Shown here: positions 1 through 9,767 of the stretch, one piece after another
Layout of the letters: each line of letters opens with the position of its first letter
Position numbering within the stretch: the stretch's first letter is position 1
NCBI RefSeq assembly: GCF_001895925.1
Contig: NZ_MPPI01000014.1
Coordinates: forward strand, 1 to 64,000
From: Phormidesmis priestleyi ULC007
Lineage (GTDB): Bacteria; Cyanobacteriota; Cyanobacteriia; Leptolyngbyales; Leptolyngbyaceae
Reading direction: 5' to 3'
Length of the DNA stretch: 64,000 nucleotides
Translations under genes and position numbers: made by a program
Notes under the pieces: generated by a model
The model's input: only the letters and a program-made list of their open reading frames with translations
The model's database searches: none
What the model was told of the DNA's origin: nothing

Positions 1-965
<965 letters not shown>

Positions 966-995
966 GCTTTCCTGGGTAGAATCGGTCTGACATAG

Positions 996-1026
996 AAAAG
1001 CCCTCCACTTGCGTGGAGGGCTTTTT
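996..1026 (+). terminator. Rho-independent terminator of psbA
   Basis: A perfect 13-bp stem (AAAAGCCCTCCAC at 996-1008 with its complement at 1013-1025) has a TTGC loop, and the descending arm ends in a T run. It starts about 30 bases after the psbA stop codon. The A run on the left arm means it could also stop transcripts coming from miaB on the other strand. Confidence 0.93.
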
Positions 1027-1073
1027 GAATTAGGTCGATAGTTCGGTTTTAGTCAGTTATGGTCGTCGGAGGA

Positions 1074-2426
1074 TCACAGGCAAGCTGTAACTAAGGGTTC
1101 TCCAGTGAGGCTAAACGATCGCACCTCAGTGATTTTGACTTTAACTAACTTGCCTCTTAACTGGTTGATGTCTCCTGCAAAGAAGGTCAGGCGATTGCCA
1201 CGAGTGCGTCCCATGACTTGAGTCGGATCTTTAAGATTTTGATCTTCGACTAGGATTTCTTCAACACGATCGCGATATCGCTGCGATCGCTCTGATGCTT
1301 GAGTGCTAACCAAATGATTGATTCGTTGAAGTCGATCTTTTTTCACGTCTTCAGTGAGTTGATTGTCCCAAAGTGCGGCTGGGGTTCCGGGACGAGGCGA
1401 GTAAGCGGCCGTGTTGATCAGATCGAAACCAATGTCTTCGATCAGTTTAATCGTGTTTTCAAATTGGGCTTCGGTTTCGCCAGGGAAGCCAACGATCGCG
1501 TCTGCACTAATCGAGGCATCGGGCATCAAGTCACGAATCGTGGCAATGATGCGACGATATTTTTCGTGAGTGTAGCCTCGTGCCATGGCTTTCAGGAGAT
1601 CGTTGTCACCTGACTGGAAGGGAATGTGGAAGTGTTCACAGACTTTGGGAAGTTCAGCACAGGCGCGGATCAGTCGCTCAGTGAAGTAGCGGGGATGACT
1701 GGTGGCAAAACGGATACGATCGATGCCTGCTATGTCGTGGACGTGATAGAGCAAATCTGTCAGCGTGTGTTTGTGTCGTCCTTCGGGGGTAGCTCCGGGT
1801 AAGTCTCGACCATAAGCATCAATGTTTTGTCCCAGTAAGGTAATTTCTTTATAGCCTTGCCGTCCTAATTCTTCCATTTCGGCTCGAATCGCGTCGGGGG
1901 TGCGAGATTGCTCGACTCCGCGCACGTTGGGAACCACGCAATAAGTACACCGCTCATTGCAGCCGTAGATCACATTCACCCACGCACTGACGCGGCTATC
2001 TCGCCGGGGTTTCGTGATATCTTCCACGATGTGAATGGGTTCGGTGGCGACCACTTGATTGCCGCTAAACACTTGCTCTAGTAGATCTTCTAGGCGATTG
2101 GCATGTTGCGGCCCCATCACGAGGTCGAGTTCTGGGACGCGGCGCAAAAGGGTTTCGCCTTCTTGTTGAGCGACACACCCGGCAACAATCAGGGTTAGGT
2201 TAGGATTTTCGTGCTTGCGGGCGGCTTGTCTGCCCAGGTGAGAATAAACTTTTTGTTCGGCGCTGTCTCGAATCGAGCAAGTGTTGTAGAGAACCAAATC
2301 TGCGTCGAGAGCTTCTTCTGTCCACTCGTAGCCCATGACTTCTAGAATGCCAGCCATGCGCTCTGAGTCAGCTTTGTTCATCTGACAGCCAAAGGTGGTG
2401 ATGTGGTAGCGGCGACGATCGAGCAT
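1074..2426 (-). CDS. miaB: tRNA-2-methylthio-N6-dimethylallyladenosine synthase
   Basis: Radical-SAM methylthiotransferase that adds the 2-methylthio group to i6A37 of tRNAs. The N-terminal UPF0004 domain starts [13 protein letters not shown] and carries the three expected cysteines ([21 protein letters not shown]). The radical-SAM motif is CNERCTYC, followed by the conserved [10 protein letters not shown] segment; a TRAM-like tail ends the protein. The length of 450 residues is normal for MiaB. The frame also opens with a TTG three codons upstream (2435), but the ATG at 2426 gives [15 protein letters not shown] and is the more likely start. The gene is convergent with psbA and lies just downstream of a kinase gene on the same strand. 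Confidence 0.96.
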   Translation of the reverse strand: MLDRRRYHITTFGCQMNKADSERMAGILEVMGYEWTEEALDADLVLYNTCSIRDSAEQKVYSHLGRQAARKHENPNLTLIVAGCVAQQEGETLLRRVPELDLVMGPQHANRLEDLLEQVFSGNQVVATEPIHIVEDITKPRRDSRVSAWVNVIYGCNERCTYCVVPNVRGVEQSRTPDAIRAEMEELGRQGYKEITLLGQNIDAYGRDLPGATPEGRHKHTLTDLLYHVHDIAGIDRIRFATSHPRYFTERLIRACAELPKVCEHFHIPFQSGDNDLLKAMARGYTHEKYRRIIATIRDLMPDASISADAIVGFPGETEAQFENTIKLIEDIGFDLINTAAYSPRPGTPAALWDNQLTEDVKKDRLQRINHLVSTQASERSQRYRDRVEEILVEDQNLKDPTQVMGRTRGNRLTFFAGDINQLRGKLVKVKITEVRSFSLTGEPLVTACL

Positions 2427-2457
2427 GGGATTCAAAGATAACAGTCAGCGATCTATT

Positions 2458-3750
2458 CTAATCTTTTTCCCTCCGATTTTCTTTGACATACCATTGAGCA
2501 AAGAACTGACTCGCGCTCCCCATTGATAGAGCTAAAATAATCGGAATCAGATCCGCTTGCCAGTTGGGTGAGAGCATCATCAAGACAGGTGACATGATTG
2601 CCAGACTGAAACCGGTCGTGAAGATTCCGACACTCCATCGGTAAAGCCAAGCTTTTTTGAGAGGTAAGAAAAAGCGGTTGGTCAGAGCAGCCATTAACAG
2701 TCCATTCAAAAAGCCTAACCCTAAACCCATCGCTCCTCCAAAGATTGCTGTCAAAACGAGGCTCATCAGCATCGGAGAATAGCTTGTGTAATATTTTGCT
2801 GAAGCGATTAGAGCCGCAGCTGTGTATGAAGAGGCTCCGGCGATCGCCCCCACACTGCTAGTGCGCCAAACGGCATTCCAAAAGATCTGGTCTTTAGTAA
2901 CTTGAGGGACGATTCTAGTTTTTTCTTCACTCGTTGAGAGCGATCGCGATCGTCCTGCTTGCAAAACTTGCAGTGCTTCTTGAGCGGATGTTAAGCGACG
3001 ATCGAGGGCAGGTTCGGTCAGCCATTCAAGCCAGTCTGCAACCGACTCATTAAGCGCAGCGCTTGATTTGAATTGAATCTGCAAATTTGCCTGCGGCAAG
3101 TCGGCAGGATGTCTGCCCGTTGCTAGACAAATTAAAGTCGCGCCCAGACTGTAGAGATCAGAAGCGGGAGTTGCCCGTCCGCCATATTGTTCGGGGGGCA
3201 TATAGCCATAGGTGCCGACTACTGTTATGGTGCTGCCTTCGTGAGCGACCAGCGTCTGCACTGAGCCAAAATCGACGAGGTAGACCTGTCCAACTGTGTT
3301 GCCAGAGCGATCGCCTAACAAAATGTTGCTGGGCTTAAGGTCGCGATGAACGACGGGCGGCTGCTGGCTGTGGAGATAAATCAGAATTTCTAGGAGCGAT
3401 CGTCCTAATTGCTGCACGTCTGCCTCGCTAAACGATCGACCTGCTTTGAGGTGCTGTTCTAAAGATTTCGCATCAATGTAGCTTTGCACCAGAGCCACCC
3501 CTTTGTAGGTCGGAGACTCTAGCTCAAAGTAGTCGAGATAGCGCGGAATGGCGGGATGATTCAACGATTTTAAAGTTTCTGCTTCCCGCTCAAATAGTTT
3601 CAGGTCATCCCATTCAAACTCGTGATTAAATGTCAGCAGCTTGACGACGACGAGTTCTTGAGTTTGCAAGTCTCGTGCTAACAGGGTTTGTCGCCCGGCT
3701 TTCTTGCCGAGTGATTGCTCAACTTGATAGCGATCGTGCAGCAACTCCAT
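2458..3750 (-). CDS. Membrane-anchored serine/threonine protein kinase
   Basis: Hanks-type kinase domain in roughly the first 270 residues. The catalytic loop is HRDLKPSNILL, the Mg-binding segment LVDFGSVQ and the activation-segment end MPPEQYGG; the lysine of subdomain II is in VVVKLL. The glycine loop is degenerate (LGKKAGRQTLLAR instead of GxGxxG). The C-terminal 150 residues contain about four hydrophobic helices, so this half is a membrane module, and a short charged tail ends the protein. Substrate is unknown. It is upstream of miaB with only about 30 bases between them and is divergent from the amino acid uptake cluster. Confidence 0.88.
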   Translation of the reverse strand: MELLHDRYQVEQSLGKKAGRQTLLARDLQTQELVVVKLLTFNHEFEWDDLKLFEREAETLKSLNHPAIPRYLDYFELESPTYKGVALVQSYIDAKSLEQHLKAGRSFSEADVQQLGRSLLEILIYLHSQQPPVVHRDLKPSNILLGDRSGNTVGQVYLVDFGSVQTLVAHEGSTITVVGTYGYMPPEQYGGRATPASDLYSLGATLICLATGRHPADLPQANLQIQFKSSAALNESVADWLEWLTEPALDRRLTSAQEALQVLQAGRSRSLSTSEEKTRIVPQVTKDQIFWNAVWRTSSVGAIAGASSYTAAALIASAKYYTSYSPMLMSLVLTAIFGGAMGLGLGFLNGLLMAALTNRFFLPLKKAWLYRWSVGIFTTGFSLAIMSPVLMMLSPNWQADLIPIILALSMGSASQFFAQWYVKENRREKD

Positions 3751-3801
3751 AAAACAAACCTGGGGGTAGATGGGTCTAAATGTCTGGGGTTAGGAGTGAC
3801 C

Positions 3802-3816
3802 ACCACATAATGTGGT
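3802..3816. promoter_or_regulatory. Short perfect palindrome, candidate operator
   Basis: ACCACATAATGTGGT has perfect 7-bp arms around one central base. It lies about 50 bases upstream of the ABC binding-protein gene and about 50 bases upstream of the divergent kinase gene, so it could control either. No regulator is recognised; the assignment is positional only. Confidence 0.4.
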
Positions 3817-3870
3817 AAATCAACGGTATGGGTTTGGTGCCCACCTTCTTCAAACTACACGCCTAATTTT

Positions 3871-5076
3871 ATGAAACCGACTTTTTTTTGGCGAATGCCT
3901 TTATTGATGCTGTTTATGCTGCCGTCTGCTTGTAACCAATCCAGCACAACCAGTCCGTCATCTTCAACCGGAGCGGCATCGGGTGCGATTCCGATCGGAA
4001 TTGCCGTCGCTCAAACCAGTAATGTTGCTCTATTGGGACAAGAGCAAGTTGCTGGAGCAAAAATTGCTGAGAAATATTTCAACGATCAAGGTGGCGTGAA
4101 TGGAACACCGATTCGTTTAGTGTTTCAAGACACGGCTGGAGACGAGGCGGGAGCGATTAATGCGTTTCAAACCCTGATCACTAGAGATAAAGTGGTTGGA
4201 ATTGTGGGGCCGACACTTTCGCAGCAGGCATTTGGGGCAGACCCGATCGCCGATCGCTCCAAGGTTCCGGTGTTGGCTCCCTCGAATACGGCAAAGGGCA
4301 TTCCGCAAATTGGTGATTTTATTGCGCGGGTGTCGGCTCCGGTGGCGGTGGTTGCGCCCAATTCAGTCAAGGCGGCTTTAAAGATTAATCCTCAAATCAA
4401 ACGAGTGGCGGTGTTGTTTGCTCAGAATGATGCCTTTAGTAAGTCTGAGACAGAAACATTTCAGCAAACCGTGAAAGACCAAAAATTAGAGTTGGTGACG
4501 GTGCAAAAATTTCAAACCACCGATACTGATTTTCAAACGCAAGCCACCTCGACAATTAATCTTAAGCCCGATCTGGTGATCATTTCAGGGTTGGCGGCAG
4601 ATGGCGGAAACTTGGTGCGACAGTTGCGAGAGTTGGGCTACAAAGGCTTAATCATTGGCGGCAATGGCTTAAATACGTCTAACGTCTTCTCAGTCTGCAA
4701 GGCGCTCTGTGACGGGGTTTTGATTGCTCAGGCATACAGTCCAGAACATCCGGGTGCCATGAACAAAGCGTTTCGAGATGCCTATCAAGCTCAGTTTCAG
4801 AAAGAGCCGCCGCAGTTTAGCGCTCAGGCATTTACCGCCGTGCAAGTCTATGTAGAAGCGTTGAAAGCGCTGGATAAGCAGACAAAAGTCGCTCAAAAAG
4901 CGCTACCAGAATTGCGAACTGCTTTGAATCAAACGCTGCTCAAGGGGCAGTATGAAGCTCCGATCGGGGCAATCTCTTTCACACCTGAAGGCGAAATTGT
5001 TCAAAAAGAGTTTTATGTGGCTCAAATCAAAATGGATGCGAGTGGTAATAATGGCAAGTTTACGTTCTTGAAATAG
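3871..5076 (+). CDS. Branched-chain/neutral amino acid ABC transporter substrate-binding protein
   Basis: Periplasmic binding protein of the LivJ/LivK type (Peripla_BP_6 fold), comparable to NatB of the cyanobacterial N-I neutral amino acid system. The N-terminus is a signal segment ending LPSAC with Cys21; the box is slightly off consensus (Pro at -3), but a lipoprotein is likely. A Ser/Thr linker follows, then the first lobe with GIAVAQTSNVALLGQEQ and GIVGPTLSQQ, and the second lobe with RVAVLFAQND. Its length of 401 residues is typical. It heads a plus-strand cluster: an unknown membrane protein follows after 9 bases, then two permeases. The matching ATPases (LivF/LivG type) are not in the window. 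Confidence 0.9.
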   Translation: MKPTFFWRMPLLMLFMLPSACNQSSTTSPSSSTGAASGAIPIGIAVAQTSNVALLGQEQVAGAKIAEKYFNDQGGVNGTPIRLVFQDTAGDEAGAINAFQTLITRDKVVGIVGPTLSQQAFGADPIADRSKVPVLAPSNTAKGIPQIGDFIARVSAPVAVVAPNSVKAALKINPQIKRVAVLFAQNDAFSKSETETFQQTVKDQKLELVTVQKFQTTDTDFQTQATSTINLKPDLVIISGLAADGGNLVRQLRELGYKGLIIGGNGLNTSNVFSVCKALCDGVLIAQAYSPEHPGAMNKAFRDAYQAQFQKEPPQFSAQAFTAVQVYVEALKALDKQTKVAQKALPELRTALNQTLLKGQYEAPIGAISFTPEGEIVQKEFYVAQIKMDASGNNGKFTFLK

Positions 5077-5085
5077 GGAAAACCG

Positions 5086-6156
5086 ATGCGATCGCTCCGC
5101 TGGTTTCTAGTTGGAATGGGGGTATTTTTGACACTGCTGTGGGCGGCACCCGTTTATGCAAATGCACCCGCTCCTCCTGCTTATGCCTGGTTTAAGTTTG
5201 AGGGTGCTGAATCTGCATTTCAGGGTGCCCAGTTGGCCGAGTGTCGATCGCAGCAATGCACTCAACCGATTTTGCTGATGCAAAGTGGCACCTGCACCGA
5301 GGCGGGTTGTCTCAAGTCGTCTCCGATTCTCAGCGCGCCTCATCGGTTTGACTGTGCGGGCAATATTTGTTTGTTTGTAGAGCCGTCGTTTACTCAGCGA
5401 TCAACCGGTCCTTATTACAAACTGCTGGCTCAGTTTAGCGATCGCGTTCGCATTAGCAAAGCCGTTGCTTTAAATATCAAAAGCGCTTTGGCAGGTTATT
5501 CTGCTCGATATCTACGGGTCAATGTTCGAGCGGTTGATCTGGCGATCGTGCCAGACACCACTCCGATGAAACCTAGCCGATGGGAGGTGTTTGGTAAGGC
5601 TTTGGCGCTGACGCAGATCTCAGAGTTGGTGGTTGCGGCACTGTGGCTGCGGTGGCTGAAATTTGAAAAGCAGCCATTGGGTCAGGCATTGGTTGCGATC
5701 GCGTTTGTCAACTTACTAACGTTTCCAGTGGTGTGGTTTTTCTTTCCGTCGTTGCAGCCGTTTCAGTACACAACATCGCGGGTGTTTGGCATGATTATTC
5801 TTGGAATCGCCAGTCTGTTTGGTGCGCTGTTGGCAACTCGCCCGATCGTCACGCTCAAAACACTGCGAAACGTTTTTATCGGTTGGCTAGTTTCATTGCC
5901 GATAGTGTTGGTAATTGGGTTCTTTTTAGCGATCGTTTTTGGTTATGGAGAGTCACTTCCACCTGTGAATGGAGTTTCATCTCTGATTACGCTTCCTGCT
6001 TCTGAAGTGTTTGCGGTTGTTTTCGAGGGCTGGCTGATTTACTGCTTAAATAAACCGTCAATATCTCTACAGCAAGCGGGTCTATTAAGCCTAACTATGA
6101 ATGTTGTCAGTATGGCTTTAGGATTATGGTTACTTCCGGCAACTCAATTATTTTAA
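5086..6156 (+). CDS. Unrecognised membrane protein with Cys-rich extracytoplasmic domain
   Basis: I do not recognise a family. The N-terminus is a signal peptide (MRSLRWFLVGMGVFLTLLWA, cleavage probably near VYANA). An extracytoplasmic domain of about 140 residues follows with at least seven cysteines (ECRSQQCTQ, SGTCTEAGC, FDCAGNIC), suggesting disulfides. From about residue 170 there are five hydrophobic helices. The start is 9 bases after the binding-protein stop and the next permease follows after 24 bases, so it is very probably cotranscribed with the transporter. It might assist the transporter or sense substrate; that is inference from position. Confidence 0.75.
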   Translation: MRSLRWFLVGMGVFLTLLWAAPVYANAPAPPAYAWFKFEGAESAFQGAQLAECRSQQCTQPILLMQSGTCTEAGCLKSSPILSAPHRFDCAGNICLFVEPSFTQRSTGPYYKLLAQFSDRVRISKAVALNIKSALAGYSARYLRVNVRAVDLAIVPDTTPMKPSRWEVFGKALALTQISELVVAALWLRWLKFEKQPLGQALVAIAFVNLLTFPVVWFFFPSLQPFQYTTSRVFGMIILGIASLFGALLATRPIVTLKTLRNVFIGWLVSLPIVLVIGFFLAIVFGYGESLPPVNGVSSLITLPASEVFAVVFEGWLIYCLNKPSISLQQAGLLSLTMNVVSMALGLWLLPATQLF

Positions 6157-6180
6157 TTATTTATCGAGCAGTCGCTTTTT

Positions 6181-7131
6181 ATGAATCTCACTATATTTCT
6201 GCAAAGCTTTCTTAACGGTTTATCGATCGGCAGCATTTACGCAATTTTCGCATTAGGCTACACGTTAGTATTCTCAATTCTCGGAATCATTAACTTTGCT
6301 CACGGGGCAATTTTCACACTCGGCGCTTATTTCACGTATGTTTTAATGGGCAACGCATTTGGATTTAATGGATTACTGGCTAATTTAGCATTGCCGATTC
6401 GATTACCGTTTGCGTTTGCGTTGATTTTTGGCAGCGCGATCGCAGGTCTAGTTGGAGTTTTCATCGAACGAGTGGCGTTTCGTCCGCTACGTCGCAGAAA
6501 AGCCGATTCTCTGCTGACAGTGGTGTCTAGTCTGGGCGTTGCAGTTGTGATCGTGAATCTAATTCAATATTTAGTAGGTGCAGAAATTTATACCTTTCCT
6601 CCTGATACTTACGGCAATTTACCGCCTGCCATTAATTTTGGAAGTGAAGCCAATCCGATTCCGATTCGCAGTGTGCAGGTGGTGATTTTTGTCGTGTCAG
6701 GTGTGATTCTCAGCCTGCTGACTTATTTGATTAACGCCACAAAATACGGTAAGGCAATGCGAGCCGTGGCAGAAGATCCGACTACGGCGAGCTTATTGGG
6801 CATTGACCCCGATCGCTTCATCGTCCTCACGTTTTTTGTCAGTGGATTTTTAGGTGGATTAGCCGGAACGCTCGTTGGTTCTAGTGTCAGCATCGCCGGG
6901 CCCTATTTTGGCATCGGATTTGGACTCAAGGGATTAGCCGTGATCGTGTTGGGCGGATTGGGAAGCATTCCGGGTGCAGTGGTGGGAGGGTTGACGATCG
7001 GACTCGTCGAAGCCTTCGTTCCCGGTGACTATTCCGCTTATAAAGATGCCGTCGCATTCGGCATTCTGTTCATCATGCTGATGGTGCGACCGCAGGGATT
7101 ATTAGGTCGATCGCTGGTTCAAAAGGTCTAA
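6181..7131 (+). CDS. Branched-chain amino acid ABC transporter permease, LivH type
   Basis: First inner-membrane permease of the uptake cluster. MNLTIFLQSFLNGLSIGSIY and ALGYTLVFSILGIINFAHGA are the characteristic LivH opening, and the coupling segment around GKAMRAVAEDPTTASLLGID is present. It is 316 residues long with about eight hydrophobic helices. It is comparable to NatC/NatD of cyanobacterial N-I systems, but I cannot tell which orthologue. A miniature repeat begins right at its stop codon and separates it from the second permease. Confidence 0.93.
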   Translation: MNLTIFLQSFLNGLSIGSIYAIFALGYTLVFSILGIINFAHGAIFTLGAYFTYVLMGNAFGFNGLLANLALPIRLPFAFALIFGSAIAGLVGVFIERVAFRPLRRRKADSLLTVVSSLGVAVVIVNLIQYLVGAEIYTFPPDTYGNLPPAINFGSEANPIPIRSVQVVIFVVSGVILSLLTYLINATKYGKAMRAVAEDPTTASLLGIDPDRFIVLTFFVSGFLGGLAGTLVGSSVSIAGPYFGIGFGLKGLAVIVLGGLGSIPGAVVGGLTIGLVEAFVPGDYSAYKDAVAFGILFIMLMVRPQGLLGRSLVQKV

Positions 7132-7364
7132 GGATCGTGGATTAAATAACCTGTAAAAGTCCTCTGATTTGTCATCGCCGAGACTTTTGCCCCCTAAATC
7201 CCCCACGAGTGAGGGACTTTGAAACCAGAGTCTTAGCTCAAAGTCCCCCAGAATGGGGGATTTAGGGGGCTGAAGCCGACCCAAACGCAGCGACAAAGAT
7301 TGGTGTACACCGTAGCTCCTTAGGGAGATGGCGAGAAGTTACACCTTAATAAATCCACGTTCCT
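7131..7364. repeat. Palindromic miniature repeat (type A) between the two permease genes
   Basis: Imperfect 19-bp terminal inverted repeats at 7131-7149 and 7346-7364 (16 of 19 match) enclose a core hairpin. The core has perfect 16-bp arms, GCCCCCTAAATCCCCC at 7189-7204 and its complement at 7255-7270, and nested arms GGGACTTTGA (7213-7222) and its complement (7238-7247). The left end starts on the last base of the preceding stop codon; the right end stops just before the ribosome binding site of the next gene. Related cores occur at 24064-24088 and 37228-37301. No coding capacity. Confidence 0.75.
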
Positions 7365-7373
7365 AAGGATTTT

Positions 7374-8291
7374 ATGAGTGATTTTATTTCAACTTACGGC
7401 TTTCTATTCGTCTCAATGATCTTGGGCGCAATGTTGGGATTATCGCTCTATTTGCCCCTGATGGCAGGGCAGTTATCGCTAGCGAGTCCTGGGTTTTATG
7501 CGTTGGGTGGTTATATTGCCGCAATTCTATCGACAAAGGTGTTTCCAGTCACAGAGGCTTTTCCGATTTCTTTTCTGTTATTAGAGATGCTAATTGCGGG
7601 AATCGCCTGTGGTTTATTGGGCGTTGTGGTTGGCGTTCCTGCTTTGCGACTGCGAGGAATTTATTTAGCGATCGTCACGATCGCCTTTGTCGAAATTCTT
7701 CGTGTTCTCGCGCTCAATCTCGATATCACAGGCGGAGCGGTCGGCATTTTTGGGATTCCGCAGCCATTTCAGACTCCGATTGAATATCTGTGGGTGGTTT
7801 TGCCGCTGCTGCTGGTCAGCATGATATTTATCTACCGACTAGAAAAAATTCGCGTCGGACGCGCTTTGATTGCGATTCGAGAAGACGAACTCGCCGCCGA
7901 TTCGATGGGCATTAACCCGACTTACTACAAAGTTCTTGCCTTCGCGATCGGCGCAATTTTGGCAGGCGTGGTGGGTGCCATCAGTGCCCACTTTCTCAAC
8001 ACCTGGAACGCTCGACAAGGCACCTTTGACACTAGCATTATTTATCTGACGTTTGTGCTAATTGGTGGCTCAAGAACGTTTTTAGGGCCTGTTCTAGGAG
8101 GCATGGTGTTTACGGCACTACCAGAGGTTTTGAGAGCCGTTGCCGATACGCCAGGCTTACCCGTTTGGTTGGCGCAATTTCTCCGCGATGGTCGCCTGAT
8201 CATTTTTGGGCTGCTGATTGTTATTGGCACGATCTTTTTTCCCCAAGGGTTGGTAACTCCTCAGTTGTTGAAACGGCGTGCCCGATCGTAG
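7374..8291 (+). CDS. Branched-chain amino acid ABC transporter permease, LivM type
   Basis: Second inner-membrane permease (305 residues). LPLMAGQLSLASPGFYALGG is the typical LivM opening, and IREDELAADSMGINPTYYK is the conserved cytoplasmic loop that contacts the ATPase in this family. TAAGGA lies 5 bases before the ATG. The last codons (CGATCGTAG) overlap a sequence resembling the end of the miniature repeats seen at 24001 and 7131. No ATP-binding subunit follows, so those must be encoded elsewhere. Confidence 0.92.
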   Translation: MSDFISTYGFLFVSMILGAMLGLSLYLPLMAGQLSLASPGFYALGGYIAAILSTKVFPVTEAFPISFLLLEMLIAGIACGLLGVVVGVPALRLRGIYLAIVTIAFVEILRVLALNLDITGGAVGIFGIPQPFQTPIEYLWVVLPLLLVSMIFIYRLEKIRVGRALIAIREDELAADSMGINPTYYKVLAFAIGAILAGVVGAISAHFLNTWNARQGTFDTSIIYLTFVLIGGSRTFLGPVLGGMVFTALPEVLRAVADTPGLPVWLAQFLRDGRLIIFGLLIVIGTIFFPQGLVTPQLLKRRARS

Positions 8292-8446
8292 ACTAAATGA
8301 CTCACTGAGCAAATCCCGCTAGCAATATTAGAGATCTGATCAGGCTTCGACAACAGCGGAAACTGCGGATATTTCTAAACTAAAAGGCAAGATTCTAGCC
8401 GCCGTAAGCCAAAATCGTTATAGGGAAACACGCAGGTAAATTAAGC

Positions 8447-9424
8447 ATGGATATTAAAACTGGATTTGTGGGCAGCGTTGGCAACACACCCTTGATTCGG
8501 ATCAATAGCTTTAGCGATGAAACGGGATGTGAGATTCTCGGCAAGGCAGAATTTCTCAATCCGGGTGGGTCGGTGAAAGATCGGGCCGCGCTCTACATTA
8601 TTGAAGATGCCGAAAAGAAAGGCTTACTCAAACCGGGCGGCACGGTTGTAGAAGGCACCGCAGGCAACACTGGTATCGGACTTGCCCACATCTGCAACGC
8701 CAAAGGTTATAAATGCTTAATTATTATTCCTGAAACGCAATCCCAAGAAAAAATTGACCTACTGCGAACTTTAGGAGCCGAAGTTCGGACAGTTCCAGCA
8801 GTTCCCTACAAAGACCCCAATAACTACGTCAAACTGTCGGGCAGAATCGCCGCCGAAATGGAGAACGCAATCTGGGCAAACCAGTTTGAGAATTTGGCAA
8901 ACCGCATCGCCCACTACGAAACCACGGGTCCCGAAATCTGGGCACAAACTGACGGCAAGGTGGATGTCTGGGTCACTTCAACCGGGACGGGTGGCACCTA
9001 TGCCGGAGTCTCAATGTTTTTGAAAGAGAAGAACCCTGACATTAAGTGCATTCTCGCAGACCCCATGGGCAGCGGACTGTATAGCTATGTCAAAACGGGT
9101 GAGGTTCATTCAGAAGGCAGTTCAATCACGGAGGGCATTGGTAACAGCCGCGTTACCGCAAATATGGAAGGTGCCCCAGCAGATGATGCCATTCGGGTAG
9201 ATGACAAAGAAGCGGTTCGGGTGGTCTATCAGCTATTGGAGAAAGACGGATTGTTTATGGGCGGCTCAGTTGGGATTAATATCGGAGCGGCGATCGCCCT
9301 TGCCAAACAAATGGGAGCCGGACAGACGATCGTCACCATTCTCTGCGATGGCGGCAGTCGCTATCAGTCCAAATTATTTAACCGCGAGTGGTTGGCTGCT
9401 AAAGGACTTTTACCCAATCCATAA
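8447..9424 (+). CDS. cysK: Cysteine synthase (O-acetylserine thiol-lyase)
   Basis: PLP enzyme making cysteine from O-acetylserine and sulfide in the cytoplasm. The PLP lysine is Lys44 in NPGGSVKDRAA. The substrate-binding asparagine loop reads EGTAGNTGIG (Ala where many CysK have Ser), and the phosphate-binding loop is STGTGGTYAG. GNSRVTANMEG and CDGGSRYQSKLFN near the C-terminus also fit. The 325-residue length is normal and no CBS or other domain is fused. A small 2Fe-2S protein follows after 23 bases and may be cotranscribed. The upstream 155 bases show no obvious leader element. Confidence 0.93.
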   Translation: MDIKTGFVGSVGNTPLIRINSFSDETGCEILGKAEFLNPGGSVKDRAALYIIEDAEKKGLLKPGGTVVEGTAGNTGIGLAHICNAKGYKCLIIIPETQSQEKIDLLRTLGAEVRTVPAVPYKDPNNYVKLSGRIAAEMENAIWANQFENLANRIAHYETTGPEIWAQTDGKVDVWVTSTGTGGTYAGVSMFLKEKNPDIKCILADPMGSGLYSYVKTGEVHSEGSSITEGIGNSRVTANMEGAPADDAIRVDDKEAVRVVYQLLEKDGLFMGGSVGINIGAAIALAKQMGAGQTIVTILCDGGSRYQSKLFNREWLAAKGLLPNP

Positions 9425-9447
9425 AATCGATCTGCCAAGATAGAGAG

Positions 9448-9765
9448 ATGGAACTGATTAACTTATCATCTGCTACCGAATCTGTGATCGCTTCTAAGTG
9501 TGTACGGGTTTGTCAAAGCAAGTCGTGCCGCAAATTAGGAGCCGCTACTGTCTTAGCCGCATTTCAATCTCATCCGATCGCAGATGTAGAAGTGGTGGAA
9601 TGCGGTTGTCTTGGGCAGTGTGGCAATGGTCCAATGGTGGTGGTTTCGCCTGAGCAGGTTTGGTATTGCGGGGTGAGATCGGAGGAAGTGGCGGCGATCG
9701 TCACCCGTCATCTTCAAAATGGCAAACCGATCAAAGCCATGCTCTACCCAAAGTTTCACCCGTAG
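9448..9765 (+). CDS. 2Fe-2S thioredoxin-like ferredoxin domain protein
   Basis: Small protein of 105 residues. Cysteines occur as CVRVCQSKSCRKLG near the start and as ECGCLGQCGNGPMVVV later, the pattern of thioredoxin-like [2Fe-2S] ferredoxins and NuoE-type domains. The GNGPMV turn after the last cysteine is characteristic. The electron partner is unknown. It follows cysK closely, so a link with sulfur or redox metabolism is possible but inferred from position only. It is convergent with ygfZ, whose end is 3 bases away. Confidence 0.85.
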   Translation: MELINLSSATESVIASKCVRVCQSKSCRKLGAATVLAAFQSHPIADVEVVECGCLGQCGNGPMVVVSPEQVWYCGVRSEEVAAIVTRHLQNGKPIKAMLYPKFHP

Positions 9766-9767
9766 GA

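Noticed and set aside
8292-8446. Possible riboswitch or leader before cysK
   Set aside because: No convincing stem arrangement or known aptamer core could be traced.
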